Source: Bog-375 sp049698695
GTDB taxonomy: Bacteria; Acidobacteriota; Terriglobia; Bryobacterales; Bryobacteraceae
Length of the DNA: 64,000 nucleotides
Direction of reading: 5' to 3'
NCBI GenBank assembly: GCA_049698695.1
Contig: JBAVYH010000057.1
Coordinates: 69,021 to 133,020, forward strand
The position numbers were made by a program, and so were the translations under genes. The notes beneath the pieces were generated by a model. It had not been told where the DNA came from, did not search any database, and worked only from the letters and a program-made list of their open reading frames with translations. Numbering within the stretch: position 1 is the first letter of the stretch; each line of letters begins with the position of its first letter. Positions 24,968 to 35,632 of the stretch are shown here, piece after piece.

Positions 24968-27769
24968 ATGCGAGACGAGGTTCTCCAACTATTCCGCGAG
25001 GTGGATGATCTCACTCCCGCGGAGCGCAGGCTTTATTTTGAGCGGCGCCAGGTTCCGGCGGACTTGCAGGCGGAATTGGAATCGCTCCTCCAATTCGACT
25101 CGCCGGATACACCGATGGCGGAGACGGTTTCAGGAGCGGCGCAGGCCTTCCTGGAATCCTTGGAAGAGTTCCCCGCGCTAGGACTCCGTTGCGGACCCTA
25201 CCAGCTGGAGCGCCTGCTCGGCCGCGGCGGCGTGGGCGAGGTTTTTCTGGCGGAGCGCGCCGACGGCCAGGTCGAGCAACGCGTCGCCATCAAGCTACTC
25301 TGCCGTGGCGTTCCGCGTCCTTCGTTGCGGTCCAGGTTTCTGCAGGAGCGCCAGATTCTGGCCGGGCTGCAGCATCCCGGAATCGCCCGCCTTCTCGACG
25401 TAGGGGAGACTGCCGAAGGCCGCCCCTACCTGGTGCTGGATTATATCGATGGCGTTCCCATCGATGTGTACTCGCGGAAGCTGGATCTGCGCGGCAAACT
25501 CCGCCTGTTCCTCGATGTGTGCGATGCGGTCGCGTATGCGCACCGCAACCTGATCATCCACCGCGACATCAAGCCTTCCAACATCCTGGTGAACGCGGCT
25601 GGCCAGCCAAAGCTGCTGGATTTCGGGATCGCCAAGATACTCGCTGCCGAGACCGACCAGACCCGCACCGAGGAGCGTCTGCTGACGCCGGACTACGCCA
25701 GCCCGGAGCAGGTCCGCGGCGCGGCCCAGAGCACCGCCACCGATGTCTATTCGCTCGGCGCAGTGCTCTACCGGCTCCTTACCGGGCAATCGCCACATGC
25801 CTTTCCCAATCGCACGGCGGAAGCCATCGAGGCCGCGATCTGCACCACCGATCCCGCTCCAGCCCGCCGCCTGAATCCCGATTTGCCCGCGGATCTCGAC
25901 TTCATCCTCCGCAAAGCACTGCGCAAGGAGCCCGAGGAGCGGTATTCCTCGGTCGAGGCGCTGGCCGGCGATCTCAAGGCGTTTCTCGAATCGCGGCCGG
26001 TGCGGGCGCGGTCGGCCAACTTCTGGTATCGCTCGCGGAAGTTTGTGCGGCGATACTGGATGCCGGTGAGCGCCGCCGCGGTGGTGATCCTCAGTCTCGC
26101 GGCTGGCCTGTATATCGCGGAGCGCGAGCGCGCGCTCGCGGAGGCGCGCGTGGTCCAGTTGCGGCGGCTTTCCCGGCAACTCGTGGATTTCGAACACCAA
26201 CTGCGTGTGCCGAATGTCGGCACCGACTTGCAGTTGCGCAATAAGATCGCCGCTATCTACATCCAATATCTGGAAAGCCTGCGGCCGGACGCTCTCCACG
26301 ATAAAGAACTGGCGCTCCAGATCGGCGCCGGTTATCTGCAGCTCGCGCGCATTCAGGGGGTTCCGGAGTGGAATCAGCAGGGTCAATACGTCGAGGCCGA
26401 AAAGAGCCTGAACAAGGCGGGGGAGATCGCCAAGACCGTTTTGGCTGCCGATCCAACCAACCGGGAAGCACTTTGGCAGGTGGCCAACGTGGCGCATGAT
26501 CGCGCGGTGATCGCGTACGCTGAACGCCGCCCGGAGGAAGTCATCGCTTGGTCTCCGAAGGCTGTGGAGGGCTTCGACCGGTTGGCGAAGCTGGGAAATC
26601 TGACGCGCCGCGAGGTTAACGGCGCAACTTATATCTACGGAGATCTGGCGGAAGTCCACACCGGCCTGCATCGGTTCCAGGATGCCGTCCGATACGCCCG
26701 GCTGGCAATTGACTACTCGCGAAACACCTCTACCGTGCCAGGGCCGCGGGCGCAAGCGTTCAACATGCTGGCCGGCGCCTTAACCTACCTGGGCGACCTG
26801 CAGGGTGCGCAGGAAGCCATCCGCCAGGCGCGCCAACTCTGGGAACAGCTCCTCCGCGACGAAGGGGAGATTTATTACACGCATATCATCCTGTACCAGA
26901 CCCGCTGCCGCGAGGGACTCCTTCTGGGAGAAGAGGGCGGCGTCAATCTGAACCGGCCCGATGAGGCCGCCATGCGGCTTCAGGAAGCGTTCGATGCGAT
27001 GGAAACCTTCGCCCAGGCGGATCGCAACAATTACGAGTCTCGGACCATGATCGCGATGGCCGGGCATTACCTTGGCGATCTCTTGCGCCGCACGAATCCG
27101 CAGCGCGCACTGGAGGTCTACGATCACTCGCTGATGAGGGTCCGGGAGGTTCCCAGCGATGTGGCCGCACGCCGTCTGGAAGTGTTCCTCCTCGCCGGTT
27201 CCTCCTATGCCGCCCGCTGGATGCATCGCGAGAGCGATGCCAGGGCTCGGCTTGAAGCGGCCTTCCGACTGCTGCGCGACACCGGCGATTATCCCGCTGC
27301 GGCGCTCAAGCCTGGAAGCGAGGCCGACATTGCGGTGCGTGCTCTCGCCGACCACGATGCCGAAACAGGCCGGCTCAGCCAGGCGATCCGCAGCTATCAG
27401 GAGCTGCGCCGTGGCCTCCTGGCATCCAACCCCGACGCGCGGACCGACTTGCTGAATGCCGTCTCGCTTACGGCGCTCGACGCGTCCCTGGCGGCGCTGC
27501 TCCTCCGCGCCGGCGCCGCGGACCAGGCCGCCGCTCTCGAGGCGGGCAACCGGGAGATCTGGCGCCACTGGGACCGCCAGCTCCCTAACAATCCGTTTGT
27601 GCTGCGCGAGCTCGCAGCGGCGGAATCGGCCGTTCATTCCCCCGCACATTCCGCCCAAAAATCCCGCCTCAACCGTATTTCTGGAGGAAATAAGTGGCTT
27701 ATGCAGATTCGCCGAAACCTCACGATGTTCTCGTCGAGCGGATCGCCGACAGCGAAACGAAGCTCTTGA
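24968..27769 (+). CDS. Transmembrane Ser/Thr protein kinase with TPR-like C-terminal domain
   Basis: The 933-residue protein has a short acidic N-terminal segment, then a Hanks-type kinase: Gly loop LLGRGGVGEVF (83-93), Lys109, HRDIKPSN with Asp200, and DFG at 218-220. A transmembrane helix spans about 365-384 (PVSAAAVVILSLAAGLYI). The outer part has helical repeats with a TPR look (QYVEAEKSLNKAGEIA, AVRYARLAIDYSR). It likely senses an outside or periplasmic signal and phosphorylates cytoplasmic targets, perhaps the divergently encoded ECF sigma factor. Its last 76 bases overlap a small GTG-started gene in another frame. Confidence 0.92.
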   Translation: MRDEVLQLFREVDDLTPAERRLYFERRQVPADLQAELESLLQFDSPDTPMAETVSGAAQAFLESLEEFPALGLRCGPYQLERLLGRGGVGEVFLAERADGQVEQRVAIKLLCRGVPRPSLRSRFLQERQILAGLQHPGIARLLDVGETAEGRPYLVLDYIDGVPIDVYSRKLDLRGKLRLFLDVCDAVAYAHRNLIIHRDIKPSNILVNAAGQPKLLDFGIAKILAAETDQTRTEERLLTPDYASPEQVRGAAQSTATDVYSLGAVLYRLLTGQSPHAFPNRTAEAIEAAICTTDPAPARRLNPDLPADLDFILRKALRKEPEERYSSVEALAGDLKAFLESRPVRARSANFWYRSRKFVRRYWMPVSAAAVVILSLAAGLYIAERERALAEARVVQLRRLSRQLVDFEHQLRVPNVGTDLQLRNKIAAIYIQYLESLRPDALHDKELALQIGAGYLQLARIQGVPEWNQQGQYVEAEKSLNKAGEIAKTVLAADPTNREALWQVANVAHDRAVIAYAERRPEEVIAWSPKAVEGFDRLAKLGNLTRREVNGATYIYGDLAEVHTGLHRFQDAVRYARLAIDYSRNTSTVPGPRAQAFNMLAGALTYLGDLQGAQEAIRQARQLWEQLLRDEGEIYYTHIILYQTRCREGLLLGEEGGVNLNRPDEAAMRLQEAFDAMETFAQADRNNYESRTMIAMAGHYLGDLLRRTNPQRALEVYDHSLMRVREVPSDVAARRLEVFLLAGSSYAARWMHRESDARARLEAAFRLLRDTGDYPAAALKPGSEADIAVRALADHDAETGRLSQAIRSYQELRRGLLASNPDARTDLLNAVSLTALDASLAALLLRAGAADQAAALEAGNREIWRHWDRQLPNNPFVLRELAAAESAVHSPAHSAQKSRLNRISGGNKWLMQIRRNLTMFSSSGSPTAKRSS

Positions 27770-27915
27770 AGGCGTTCTACACATTCGCGGAGAGCAACCA
27801 GACGCGTCTCGCCACCATCGAGACGGATTTGGAAGCGGTGAAGAAGCGCCTCGGGGCTCTGCCGACATCTCCGGCCGTCCACCCCCTTTCGCTCCGGTAT
27901 GCAATTGGGCTATGA
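27694..27915 (+). CDS. Small coiled-coil protein overlapping the kinase gene
   Basis: A GTG start at 27694 is preceded by GGAGG at 27683-27687, an ideal ribosome binding site. The 73-residue product begins MAYADSPKPHDVLVERIADS, is helical with a heptad-like stretch (ESNQTRLATIETDLEAVKKR), and ends in Pro/Ser-rich sequence. Start position, codon choice and RBS argue that it is real although it overlaps the kinase's final 76 bases. No family is recognised. It could partner the kinase. Confidence 0.65.
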   Translation: MAYADSPKPHDVLVERIADSETKLLKAFYTFAESNQTRLATIETDLEAVKKRLGALPTSPAVHPLSLRYAIGL

Positions 27916-27931
27916 ATAGCAACTGATCCCT

Positions 27932-29011
27932 ATGCGATTCTCGATGAAGCACACCGCAATTCAGATTTCGCTCGGAGCTGCGCTGCTTGCCACTGCCGCC
28001 GCGGCGCAGGCGCCGACCGCTCCCGCACCGCGCACGCACGCCTGGTGGCACGATGTCGACCCCGGTGTCCGCCCTTACACCGCCAATGCCAAGAAGCTGC
28101 CATTGATCTCCGTCAAGGGCAACAAGTTCGTCGACCCGCAGGGCGCCACGGTGCTGTTCCGCGGCCTCTCCATCTCCGATCCCGACAAACTCGAACAGCA
28201 GGGCCATTGGAACCGCGAGCATTTTGTAAAGGTTCAGGAGATGGGCGCGCACGTGGTGCGCATTCCCATCCACCCGGTCGCCTGGCGCGAGCGAACGCCG
28301 GCCGAGTATCTCAAGCTGCTCGACCAGGCGGTGGAGTGGTCGACCGACCTGGGAATGTATGTCGATCTCGACTGGCATTCCATCGGCAATCTCACCACCG
28401 GCCTTTTTCAAGACCCGATGTACGATACTTCGCTCCAGGAAACGAACCAGTTCTGGCGCATCGTGGCCCACCATTTCGCCGGCCACAATACGGTGGCGTT
28501 CTTCGAGCTCTTCAATGAGCCGACCACCTTTCGCGATCAGCTCGGTCCGGTTTCCTGGGACGAATGGAAGAAGATCAACGAGAACCTGATCACCATCATC
28601 CGCGCGAACCGCGCGCAAGCGATCCCGCTGGTGGCCGGCTTCGATTGGGCGTACGATCTGACCCCGCTGCAGCTCAGCCCGATCGCTGCCGAGGGCATCG
28701 GCTACGTGGTTCACCCGTATGCCAACAAGCGGCCGCGGCCGTGGGAGCCGAAATGGGAAGAGGACTTCGGTTTTGCCGCCGCCACCTACCCCGTGGTCGC
28801 CACCGAGTTCGGCGGCTTCCAGCAGGGCGGAGCCGCCGGACAAACGCCGTACGGGCCGTCGATCATCAAGTACCTGGAAGGCAAGGGCATCAGTTGGATG
28901 GTCTGGTGCTTCGACCCGGAATGGGGTCCGACCCTGATCAGCGACTGGAACTACACGCTGAACGCGTCCGGCGAGTTTGCCAAGCAAGCCCTGCACGGAG
29001 AAGTGCAGTAG
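27932..29011 (+). CDS. Glycoside hydrolase family 5 (endoglucanase-like)
   Basis: The 359-residue protein has a signal peptide (LGAALLATAAAAQ). The catalytic barrel carries LFRGLSISDP, GAHVVRIPIHPVAW, the acid/base Glu196 in FFELFNEPT, YVVHPYANK and the nucleophile Glu292 in VVATEFGGF. It probably hydrolyses beta-1,4-glucan or mannan outside the cytoplasm. Two ATGs are possible (27932 or 27944); both leave the signal intact. It follows the kinase/coiled-coil pair by 16 bases, which suggests readthrough. Confidence 0.92.
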   Translation: MRFSMKHTAIQISLGAALLATAAAAQAPTAPAPRTHAWWHDVDPGVRPYTANAKKLPLISVKGNKFVDPQGATVLFRGLSISDPDKLEQQGHWNREHFVKVQEMGAHVVRIPIHPVAWRERTPAEYLKLLDQAVEWSTDLGMYVDLDWHSIGNLTTGLFQDPMYDTSLQETNQFWRIVAHHFAGHNTVAFFELFNEPTTFRDQLGPVSWDEWKKINENLITIIRANRAQAIPLVAGFDWAYDLTPLQLSPIAAEGIGYVVHPYANKRPRPWEPKWEEDFGFAAATYPVVATEFGGFQQGGAAGQTPYGPSIIKYLEGKGISWMVWCFDPEWGPTLISDWNYTLNASGEFAKQALHGEVQ

Positions 29012-29048
29012 CGGGCCGGGCGGGGAATAGCCAGTTCGAAGCCGGCAG

Positions 29049-29127
29049 CCGCTCCCTCATGGTCGCGGCTCCGAAAGGCGCCGGAAAGGTCGAGATGAAT
29101 TTCGACCCGGCACGCAGGAATGCGTGC
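29049..29127. repeat. Dispersed repeat A joined to a composite palindrome
   Basis: GCTCCCTCATGGTCGCGGCT (family A) is followed by GTCGAGATGAATTTCGAC and the hairpin GCACGCAGGAATGCGTGC. The last two elements also occur together upstream of polA. It lies between the convergent GH5 and galT genes and may serve as a terminator. Confidence 0.7.
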
Positions 29128-29137
29128 GCCAGGGAGC

Positions 29138-30154
29138 TTACACCGCGCGCAGGCGCTCGGCGGCGGCTTCCGGGGTGAGATCGCGCTGGGGCACGGCGAG
29201 CATCTCATAGCCCACCAGGAACTTGCGCACCGTGGCCGAGCGCAGCAGAGGGGGATAGAAATGCAGGTGCATATGCCACTCCGGATGCGCCTGGCCATCG
29301 GTCGGACTCTGGTGGAAGCCCATGCTGTAAGGGAAAGGCGCCGCAAAAAGACGGTCGTAGCGCGCGGTCAGGCGTTTGAGAATGTCGGCCAGGCCGTCGC
29401 ACTCGGCGTCATCGAGGTCATCGATGGCGGCGATGTGGCGCCGCGGCATCACCATCGTCTCAAACGGCCACACCGCCCAAAACGGCACCACCGCCATCCA
29501 GCTTGCGTTCTCCTCCACTAGCCGTTGCCGGCGCGCGGCTTCGAGCGCCAGGTAGTCACAGATGAGGCACCGCGCGCGCGCTTCGCGCCACGCCAGTTGC
29601 GCAGCCTGTTCCTTTACGATCTCGTTCGGCAGGTGCGCGTTCGACCAGATCTGGCAATGCGGATGCGGGTTACTGCAGCCCATCATGGCGCCGCGGTTTT
29701 CGAAGATCTGCACGTGCCGGATATACTCGCGCGCGCCCAGCTCGCGGTATTGCTCGGCCCAGGTGTCGACCACGCGGCGGATGTCGGCGGCCTCCATGTG
29801 GGCGATGGTGAGATTGTGTTTGGGTGAAAAGCATACCACGCGGCAGATGCCCGGCTCGCCTTGCGCCACCAGAAGCCCGCTCTCGTCAAAGCGGTCCGGC
29901 GGAGTCTCGGGCCGCAGGGCGGCGAAGTCGTTATCGAAAACGAAGGTGCATGTGTAACTCGGATTGCGAGCGCCGCCCACGCGCGTATTGCCGGGGCATA
30001 GGTAGCAATCGGGATCGTATTCAGGCTGCAGAACGCGGGCGGTCTCTTCCACCTGCCCCTGCCACGGCCGCTCGGTGCGGTGCGGCGATACCAGCACCCA
30101 TTCGCCGGTTAGCGGATTGAGCCGGCGGTGCGGATCCTGTTTCCAGTCGAACAT
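29138..30154 (-). CDS. galT: Galactose-1-phosphate uridylyltransferase
   Basis: The start at 30154 gives 338 residues beginning MFDWKQDPHRRLNPLTGEWV. GalT hallmarks are present: zinc ligands in CYLCPGN, the active-site HPHCQIW (His nucleophile is the second His), NAHLPNEIVKEQ, WMAVVPFWAVWPFETMVMPR and a C-terminal HPEWHMHLHFYPP. It exchanges UMP between UDP-glucose and galactose-1-phosphate in the Leloir pathway. The frame stays open far upstream into the opposite-strand trpB-like gene, but that part has no galT character. galK and galE are not in the window. Confidence 0.95.
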   Translation of the reverse strand: MFDWKQDPHRRLNPLTGEWVLVSPHRTERPWQGQVEETARVLQPEYDPDCYLCPGNTRVGGARNPSYTCTFVFDNDFAALRPETPPDRFDESGLLVAQGEPGICRVVCFSPKHNLTIAHMEAADIRRVVDTWAEQYRELGAREYIRHVQIFENRGAMMGCSNPHPHCQIWSNAHLPNEIVKEQAAQLAWREARARCLICDYLALEAARRQRLVEENASWMAVVPFWAVWPFETMVMPRRHIAAIDDLDDAECDGLADILKRLTARYDRLFAAPFPYSMGFHQSPTDGQAHPEWHMHLHFYPPLLRSATVRKFLVGYEMLAVPQRDLTPEAAAERLRAV

Positions 30155-30226
30155 GAAGTCACATGGTAACCAAACGCAGCGGCGGGGCGGGGAGCCGCCC
30201 GGCAGGCGTATTACAATAAGCCTTCC

Positions 30227-31585
<1,359 letters not shown>

Positions 31586-31610
31586 CGCTGCCCGCAGGGA
31601 GGAGCAGCCT

Positions 31611-33203
31611 ATGTTCGAGGTAACGCGCCGGGCGCAAGCCCGGCTGGCGATCGTGTGTGGCGCAGCCGCCTCCGCTCTCCCGCTCGGCGCTGCGAGTTGT
31701 GAGGCTCTGGCCCAGTTGGCGCTGCCGCAGACGACGATAACCACCGCCGTATCCATGCCGGCCGGAGACTTCACTCCGCCGGGAGGCCGGCCGCTCCACA
31801 GTCTCCCTGCCTTCTGCCGGGTGGCGGGAACCATTCAACCGATGGCGGACTCGAACATTCAATTTGAAGTGTGGATGCCGGCGTCAGGCTGGAACGGCAA
31901 GTTCCATGGGGCCGGCAACGGAGGTTTTGCAGGCGATATCAACTACGCGGAAATGGCGTCGGTGATCGGCCACGGTTACGCAGCCGCTTCCACCGACACG
32001 GGACACAGGGCACCATTCATCGATGCCGGCTGGGCGCTCGGCCACCCGGAGAAGGTGACCGACTTCGGATATCGCGCCATCCACGAGACCGCGGGGAAAG
32101 CCAAGGCGATTATCGCTGCCTTCTATGGTTCGGGTCCGCGGCATTCTTATTTCCTGTCCTGCTCCAACGGTGGCCGCCAGGCTCTCATGGAGGCGCAGCG
32201 CTTTCCCGAAGACTACGACGGCATCATCGCGGGGGCGCCCGCCAACTTCTGGACGCACCTGCTGGTGATGGCAATTGCGGACTCGCAGGCCATGCTGGCC
32301 GATCCCGCCAGCTACATTCCGGCCTCAAAACTGCCGGCCATTCAGGCAGCCGCGCTCGCGGCTTGCGACCGTTTGGACGGCGTCGAAGACGGCATCATCG
32401 AAAACCCCCTCTCGTGCCGGTTTGATCCCGCCGTACTGTTATGCAAGGGGCCGGACTCGGACAGTTGCCTGACGCCCGCACAGTTGGCGGCATTGCAGAA
32501 GATTTACCGCGGCCCGCGAAGCTCGAAGGGCGTGCAAGTGTTTCCAGGCTATTCTCCCGGCGGTGAAGCGGAGCCGGGTGGCTGGGGAGTGTGGATCACA
32601 GGTGCGGCGCCGGAGCGCAGCCTGATGTTTTTGTTCGGTACGCACTACTTCCAGGACATGGTATTTGCCGATCCGGCCTGGGATTTCCGGACGTTCCAGT
32701 TGGAGCGGGATACCGCAGTATCCGACCGGAATACGAGTGGTGTTCTGAACGCGACCGATCCTGACCTGCGGCCATTTCAGGCGCGCGGCGGCAAGCTGAT
32801 TCTCTACCACGGCTGGACCGATGCTGCGATTCCTGCCGCAAACACCGTGGACTACTATCGCAGCGTGCTTGCCAAAATGGGAGCAGCTTCCAGCGGCGGT
32901 TTCATCCGCTTGTTCATGGTTCCCGGCATGCAACACTGCGGCGGCGGATCCGGGCCGGACGTTTTCGGCCAGTTCGGCGGCGGCTCAGGCGATCCACAAA
33001 ACGACATGACCGCGGCATTGGAGCGATGGGTGGAGCGAGGTGTGGCGCCTGAACGAATTGTCGCCACCAAGTACAAGAACCCAGCCGAGCCAACCAGCGG
33101 CGTGGTGCGCACGCGTCCTCTGTGCGCCTATCCGCTGATTGCGCGTTGGAATGGTTCCGGCAGCACCGATGACGCTAGCAGTTTTCGCTGTGTGAAACCA
33201 TAG
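31611..33203 (+). CDS. Tannase/feruloyl-esterase family secreted hydrolase
   Basis: The 530-residue protein starts with a hydrophobic leader region. The family core includes WNGKFHGAGNGGFAGDINY, ASTDTGHRA, the nucleophile motif YFLSCSNGGRQALMEAQRFP with the CS pair, GGKLILYHGWTDAAIPAANT (acid) and PGMQHCGGGSG (His with partner Cys). The C...C pair near the triad is typical of tannase/feruloyl esterases, in which a disulfide joins the Ser and His regions. It likely cleaves ester bonds in plant phenolic material outside the cell, agreeing with the GH enzymes in the window. Confidence 0.92.
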   Translation: MFEVTRRAQARLAIVCGAAASALPLGAASCEALAQLALPQTTITTAVSMPAGDFTPPGGRPLHSLPAFCRVAGTIQPMADSNIQFEVWMPASGWNGKFHGAGNGGFAGDINYAEMASVIGHGYAAASTDTGHRAPFIDAGWALGHPEKVTDFGYRAIHETAGKAKAIIAAFYGSGPRHSYFLSCSNGGRQALMEAQRFPEDYDGIIAGAPANFWTHLLVMAIADSQAMLADPASYIPASKLPAIQAAALAACDRLDGVEDGIIENPLSCRFDPAVLLCKGPDSDSCLTPAQLAALQKIYRGPRSSKGVQVFPGYSPGGEAEPGGWGVWITGAAPERSLMFLFGTHYFQDMVFADPAWDFRTFQLERDTAVSDRNTSGVLNATDPDLRPFQARGGKLILYHGWTDAAIPAANTVDYYRSVLAKMGAASSGGFIRLFMVPGMQHCGGGSGPDVFGQFGGGSGDPQNDMTAALERWVERGVAPERIVATKYKNPAEPTSGVVRTRPLCAYPLIARWNGSGSTDDASSFRCVKP

Positions 33204-33276
33204 GCCGGCCCCGGGAATGCCGGTTGCTTCTCTGGCGCACGCTGCGCCACACTGAGAGGGGTTCCTTTCGATCCTT

Positions 33277-33927
33277 ATGCCCGATTTTTGCAGTTGCGGC
33301 GCCGAGCTTCCGCCGGATGCATTGTTTTGCCACAAGTGCGGCAAGCCGCAAAGAGAACTGCCGGAAGTGGCCACTGAAGCGCGAGCGCCAGCGCCAGCGC
33401 CAGTTGTGCTGCCTCCGCTCGGACCCCAGCCGCAGCCGGCGCCGCTTGATTTCCGCAATCCGCTGGCGCTGAAGATCGCCTTGCTGGTGGCCATGGGCGC
33501 GACGGTCCTGTTCTTTGTGCTGCCGTTCGTCAATTGGCTCGCCGCGGGCTTCTTCGCGGCGTTCCTCTATCGGCGCAGATCCGGCTCGCTGCTGAACGTC
33601 TGGGCGGGCGTGCGTATGGGCTGGATCACGGGCCTGCTGGCCTTTGTGCCGGCCGCCATCATGTCGCTGGCGGTCGAGCTTCCTGCCGCGCTCTCGGGCC
33701 GCCTGGCCAATACCTACGAGCAGCAGATGAAGAGTTTCCCGGTCCAAGACCCCGCCGCCATCCAATGGGCCGCCGGGTTCATGGCGACCGGCCCCGGCGT
33801 TGCAGTGGTGCTCACGTTCACGCTCATCACGCTGTTTATCTTTATTACATTTCTCAGCATGGCCGGCGGCGCGCTGGCGGCCAAGCTCGGCCAGGCTAGC
33901 CCGCCGCGGGGCGGGAGTAGCGCTTGA
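33277..33927 (+). CDS. Zinc-ribbon membrane protein, unknown
   Basis: The 216-residue protein has an N-terminal zinc ribbon (CSCGAELPPDALFCHKCGK), a Pro/Ala linker of about 30 residues, then four hydrophobic helices (LLVAMGATVLFFVLPFVNWL, AAGFFAAFLY, WITGLLAFVPAAIMSLAVEL and VVLTFTLITLFIFITFLSMA). Proteins of this layout occur widely without known function. The last 32 bases overlap the end of the convergent EamA gene. Confidence 0.8.
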   Translation: MPDFCSCGAELPPDALFCHKCGKPQRELPEVATEARAPAPAPVVLPPLGPQPQPAPLDFRNPLALKIALLVAMGATVLFFVLPFVNWLAAGFFAAFLYRRRSGSLLNVWAGVRMGWITGLLAFVPAAIMSLAVELPAALSGRLANTYEQQMKSFPVQDPAAIQWAAGFMATGPGVAVVLTFTLITLFIFITFLSMAGGALAAKLGQASPPRGGSSA

Positions 33928-34792
33928 CCAGCGCCACCGCCGCGAAAATCACTAGCATCGCCGCCGATTCCCGCAGGCCAAACGGCTCGCGATAGAATAG
34001 CCACCCCAGCGCCACCGCGACCACCGCGTTCACGTACGGGTAAATTGAAACCACGGCCACCGGCAGCCGGTCCATCGAATAGACGAACGCGCTATAGCCC
34101 ACCAGCGAACCGAAGACCACCAGGTAGAGCAGCGCACTGACGCCGCGCGTGCTCCAGTGCACGGGATGGTGCGGGACCAGCAACGCAAAGGGCACCATCG
34201 TCAGTGCGGCTGCCAGTTGGTGAATGCCGCCGGCCACCACCGGGTGGGCCTTGCCGGCGTGGCGCCGTTGATAAATGGAGCCGAACGACCAGCCCGCCAT
34301 GCCGATTTGCAGCACCAGGAAACCGATCAGCAGGCTGTGGCCGGCATACTGCGGGCCGGCGCCCGGCGTCACCAGCAGCGCCGCGCCCACCATGCCCAAC
34401 GCCATCGCCCCGATGGTCGGAGCGTGCAGGCTTTCGCCGCCGGGCAGCAGCGCTTCCACTCCCACCATCCAGAATGGCGACATGGCCACGATCAGGCCGG
34501 CCATGCCGCTGGGGATGAGGGTCTCGGAGACCACCAGCGCACCGTTGCCGATGGTGATCGTTCCCAGGCCGGCTATGCAGGCCGCCGCCAACTCCCTCCC
34601 ACGCGGAATGTGCAGGCCGCGATACCAGGCGAATGCGAGCGTCAGCGCCCCGGAAATCGAATAGCGCACCGCGACCAGCGTGAGCGGCGGAAAGGTCTCG
34701 AGCGACATCCGTATGCCGAGGTAGGTGGTGCCCCAAAAGAAACACACTGCCGCCAAAGCCACATACGGTTTGAACAGAGGATGTCGGGACAA
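33896..34792 (-). CDS. EamA/DMT-family transporter
   Basis: The 298-residue protein has about ten hydrophobic helices in two EamA repeats: LAAVCFFWGTTYLGIRMSLE and LTLVAVRYSISGALTLAFAW in the first, and LLYLVVFGSLVGYSAFVYSM and VVSIYPYVNAVVAVALGWLF in the second. These are inner-membrane exporters of amino acids or other metabolites; the substrate cannot be inferred. Its end overlaps the zinc-ribbon gene on the other strand. Confidence 0.9.
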   Translation of the reverse strand: MSRHPLFKPYVALAAVCFFWGTTYLGIRMSLETFPPLTLVAVRYSISGALTLAFAWYRGLHIPRGRELAAACIAGLGTITIGNGALVVSETLIPSGMAGLIVAMSPFWMVGVEALLPGGESLHAPTIGAMALGMVGAALLVTPGAGPQYAGHSLLIGFLVLQIGMAGWSFGSIYQRRHAGKAHPVVAGGIHQLAAALTMVPFALLVPHHPVHWSTRGVSALLYLVVFGSLVGYSAFVYSMDRLPVAVVSIYPYVNAVVAVALGWLFYREPFGLRESAAMLVIFAAVALVKRYSRPAAG

Positions 34793-34885
34793 CCCTCAGC
34801 TTAGCATCGGCAGGCGAGCGGCACTGCCTCGCTGTCAGCGAGGAACCGGTATTCTGTCCGCGCCGTCCGGCCGCGGATCCAACTC

Positions 34886-35452
34886 CTACCGCCTCAATTC
34901 CCCTAAGAGCCAGGCGCGGGCCAACCTCCAGTCCCGCATCACTGTTTCGGCGGATACGCCGACAACTTCGGCCGTCTCCTTCACGTCAAGTCCCGCGAAG
35001 AAGCGCAATTCCACGATGCGCGCCTTCCGCGGATCGATTTCAGCGAGCGCGCTCAGCGCCTCGTCGAGCGCGATGAGTTCCTGTGACCGCTTCGGGGACA
35101 GATCGACGGCCTTCTCCAGATCTACTACGTGCGGCATCCGTCCGCGTTTCGCCGCAGAGCGCCGGCGCGCGCGATCCAGCAGGATTCGCCGCATCATGGT
35201 GGCCGAGACGGCAAAGAAATGCGCCCGATGCTGCCAATCCAACTGGTCGACATCGACAAGGCGCAGGTAGACCTCCTGAACCAGGTCCGCCGCCTGCAGC
35301 GACATTCCCGGACGCTCGTTTTGCAGAAAATGGCCGGCCAGGCGGCACAGCTCGTGCTGCACTCGTGGAACCAGTTCGGCCAAGGCCTGCTGATCACCGC
35401 CGGCCCACGCACGAAGAAGCTGTGTGGTCTCCAGTTGCGATGGATCAGCCAT
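34886..35452 (-). CDS. ECF sigma factor (Sig-70 X6 type), second copy
   Basis: The 188-residue protein parallels the sigma factor at 24229: ALAELVPRVQHELCRLAGHF, AADLVQEVYLRLVDVDQ, HFFAVSATMMRRILLDRARR in region 2 and ARIVELRFFAGLDVKETAEV, then SAETVMRDWRLARAWLLGEL in region 4. It too is divergent from genes leading to a Ser/Thr kinase (36416), with a secreted-protein gene between. A CAGGGGG motif lies 22-39 bases upstream, as before the first sigma gene. Confidence 0.92.
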   Translation of the reverse strand: MADPSQLETTQLLRAWAGGDQQALAELVPRVQHELCRLAGHFLQNERPGMSLQAADLVQEVYLRLVDVDQLDWQHRAHFFAVSATMMRRILLDRARRRSAAKRGRMPHVVDLEKAVDLSPKRSQELIALDEALSALAEIDPRKARIVELRFFAGLDVKETAEVVGVSAETVMRDWRLARAWLLGELRR

Positions 35453-35473
35453 GAATGCCCCTCCGTCGGATCA

Positions 35474-35491
35474 TATTATATGGCCAGGGGG
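35474..35491. promoter_or_regulatory. Shared motif upstream of ECF sigma gene 2
   Basis: TATTATATGGCCAGGGGG resembles the motif at 24848-24863. Both stand in the gap between an ECF sigma gene and the divergent transcript. Confidence 0.3.
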
Positions 35492-35632
35492 AGGCCGATA
35501 CCGGACGTCGGTGGCCACACCCCCGAAAAATCTTTTCTCCGATTGCAGTTTTTCCCGGCGGATTGCGCCTTTGGAGGCGTACGCAAACGACGAGTCATGA
35601 ATTTGCGGTTTGCGACAGAAGGAGAAATCGAG

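Noticed and set aside
26780..28996. A 738-residue minus-strand frame over the kinase and GH5 genes
   Set aside because: Antisense shadow of clearly coding plus-strand genes, with no recognisable domain.
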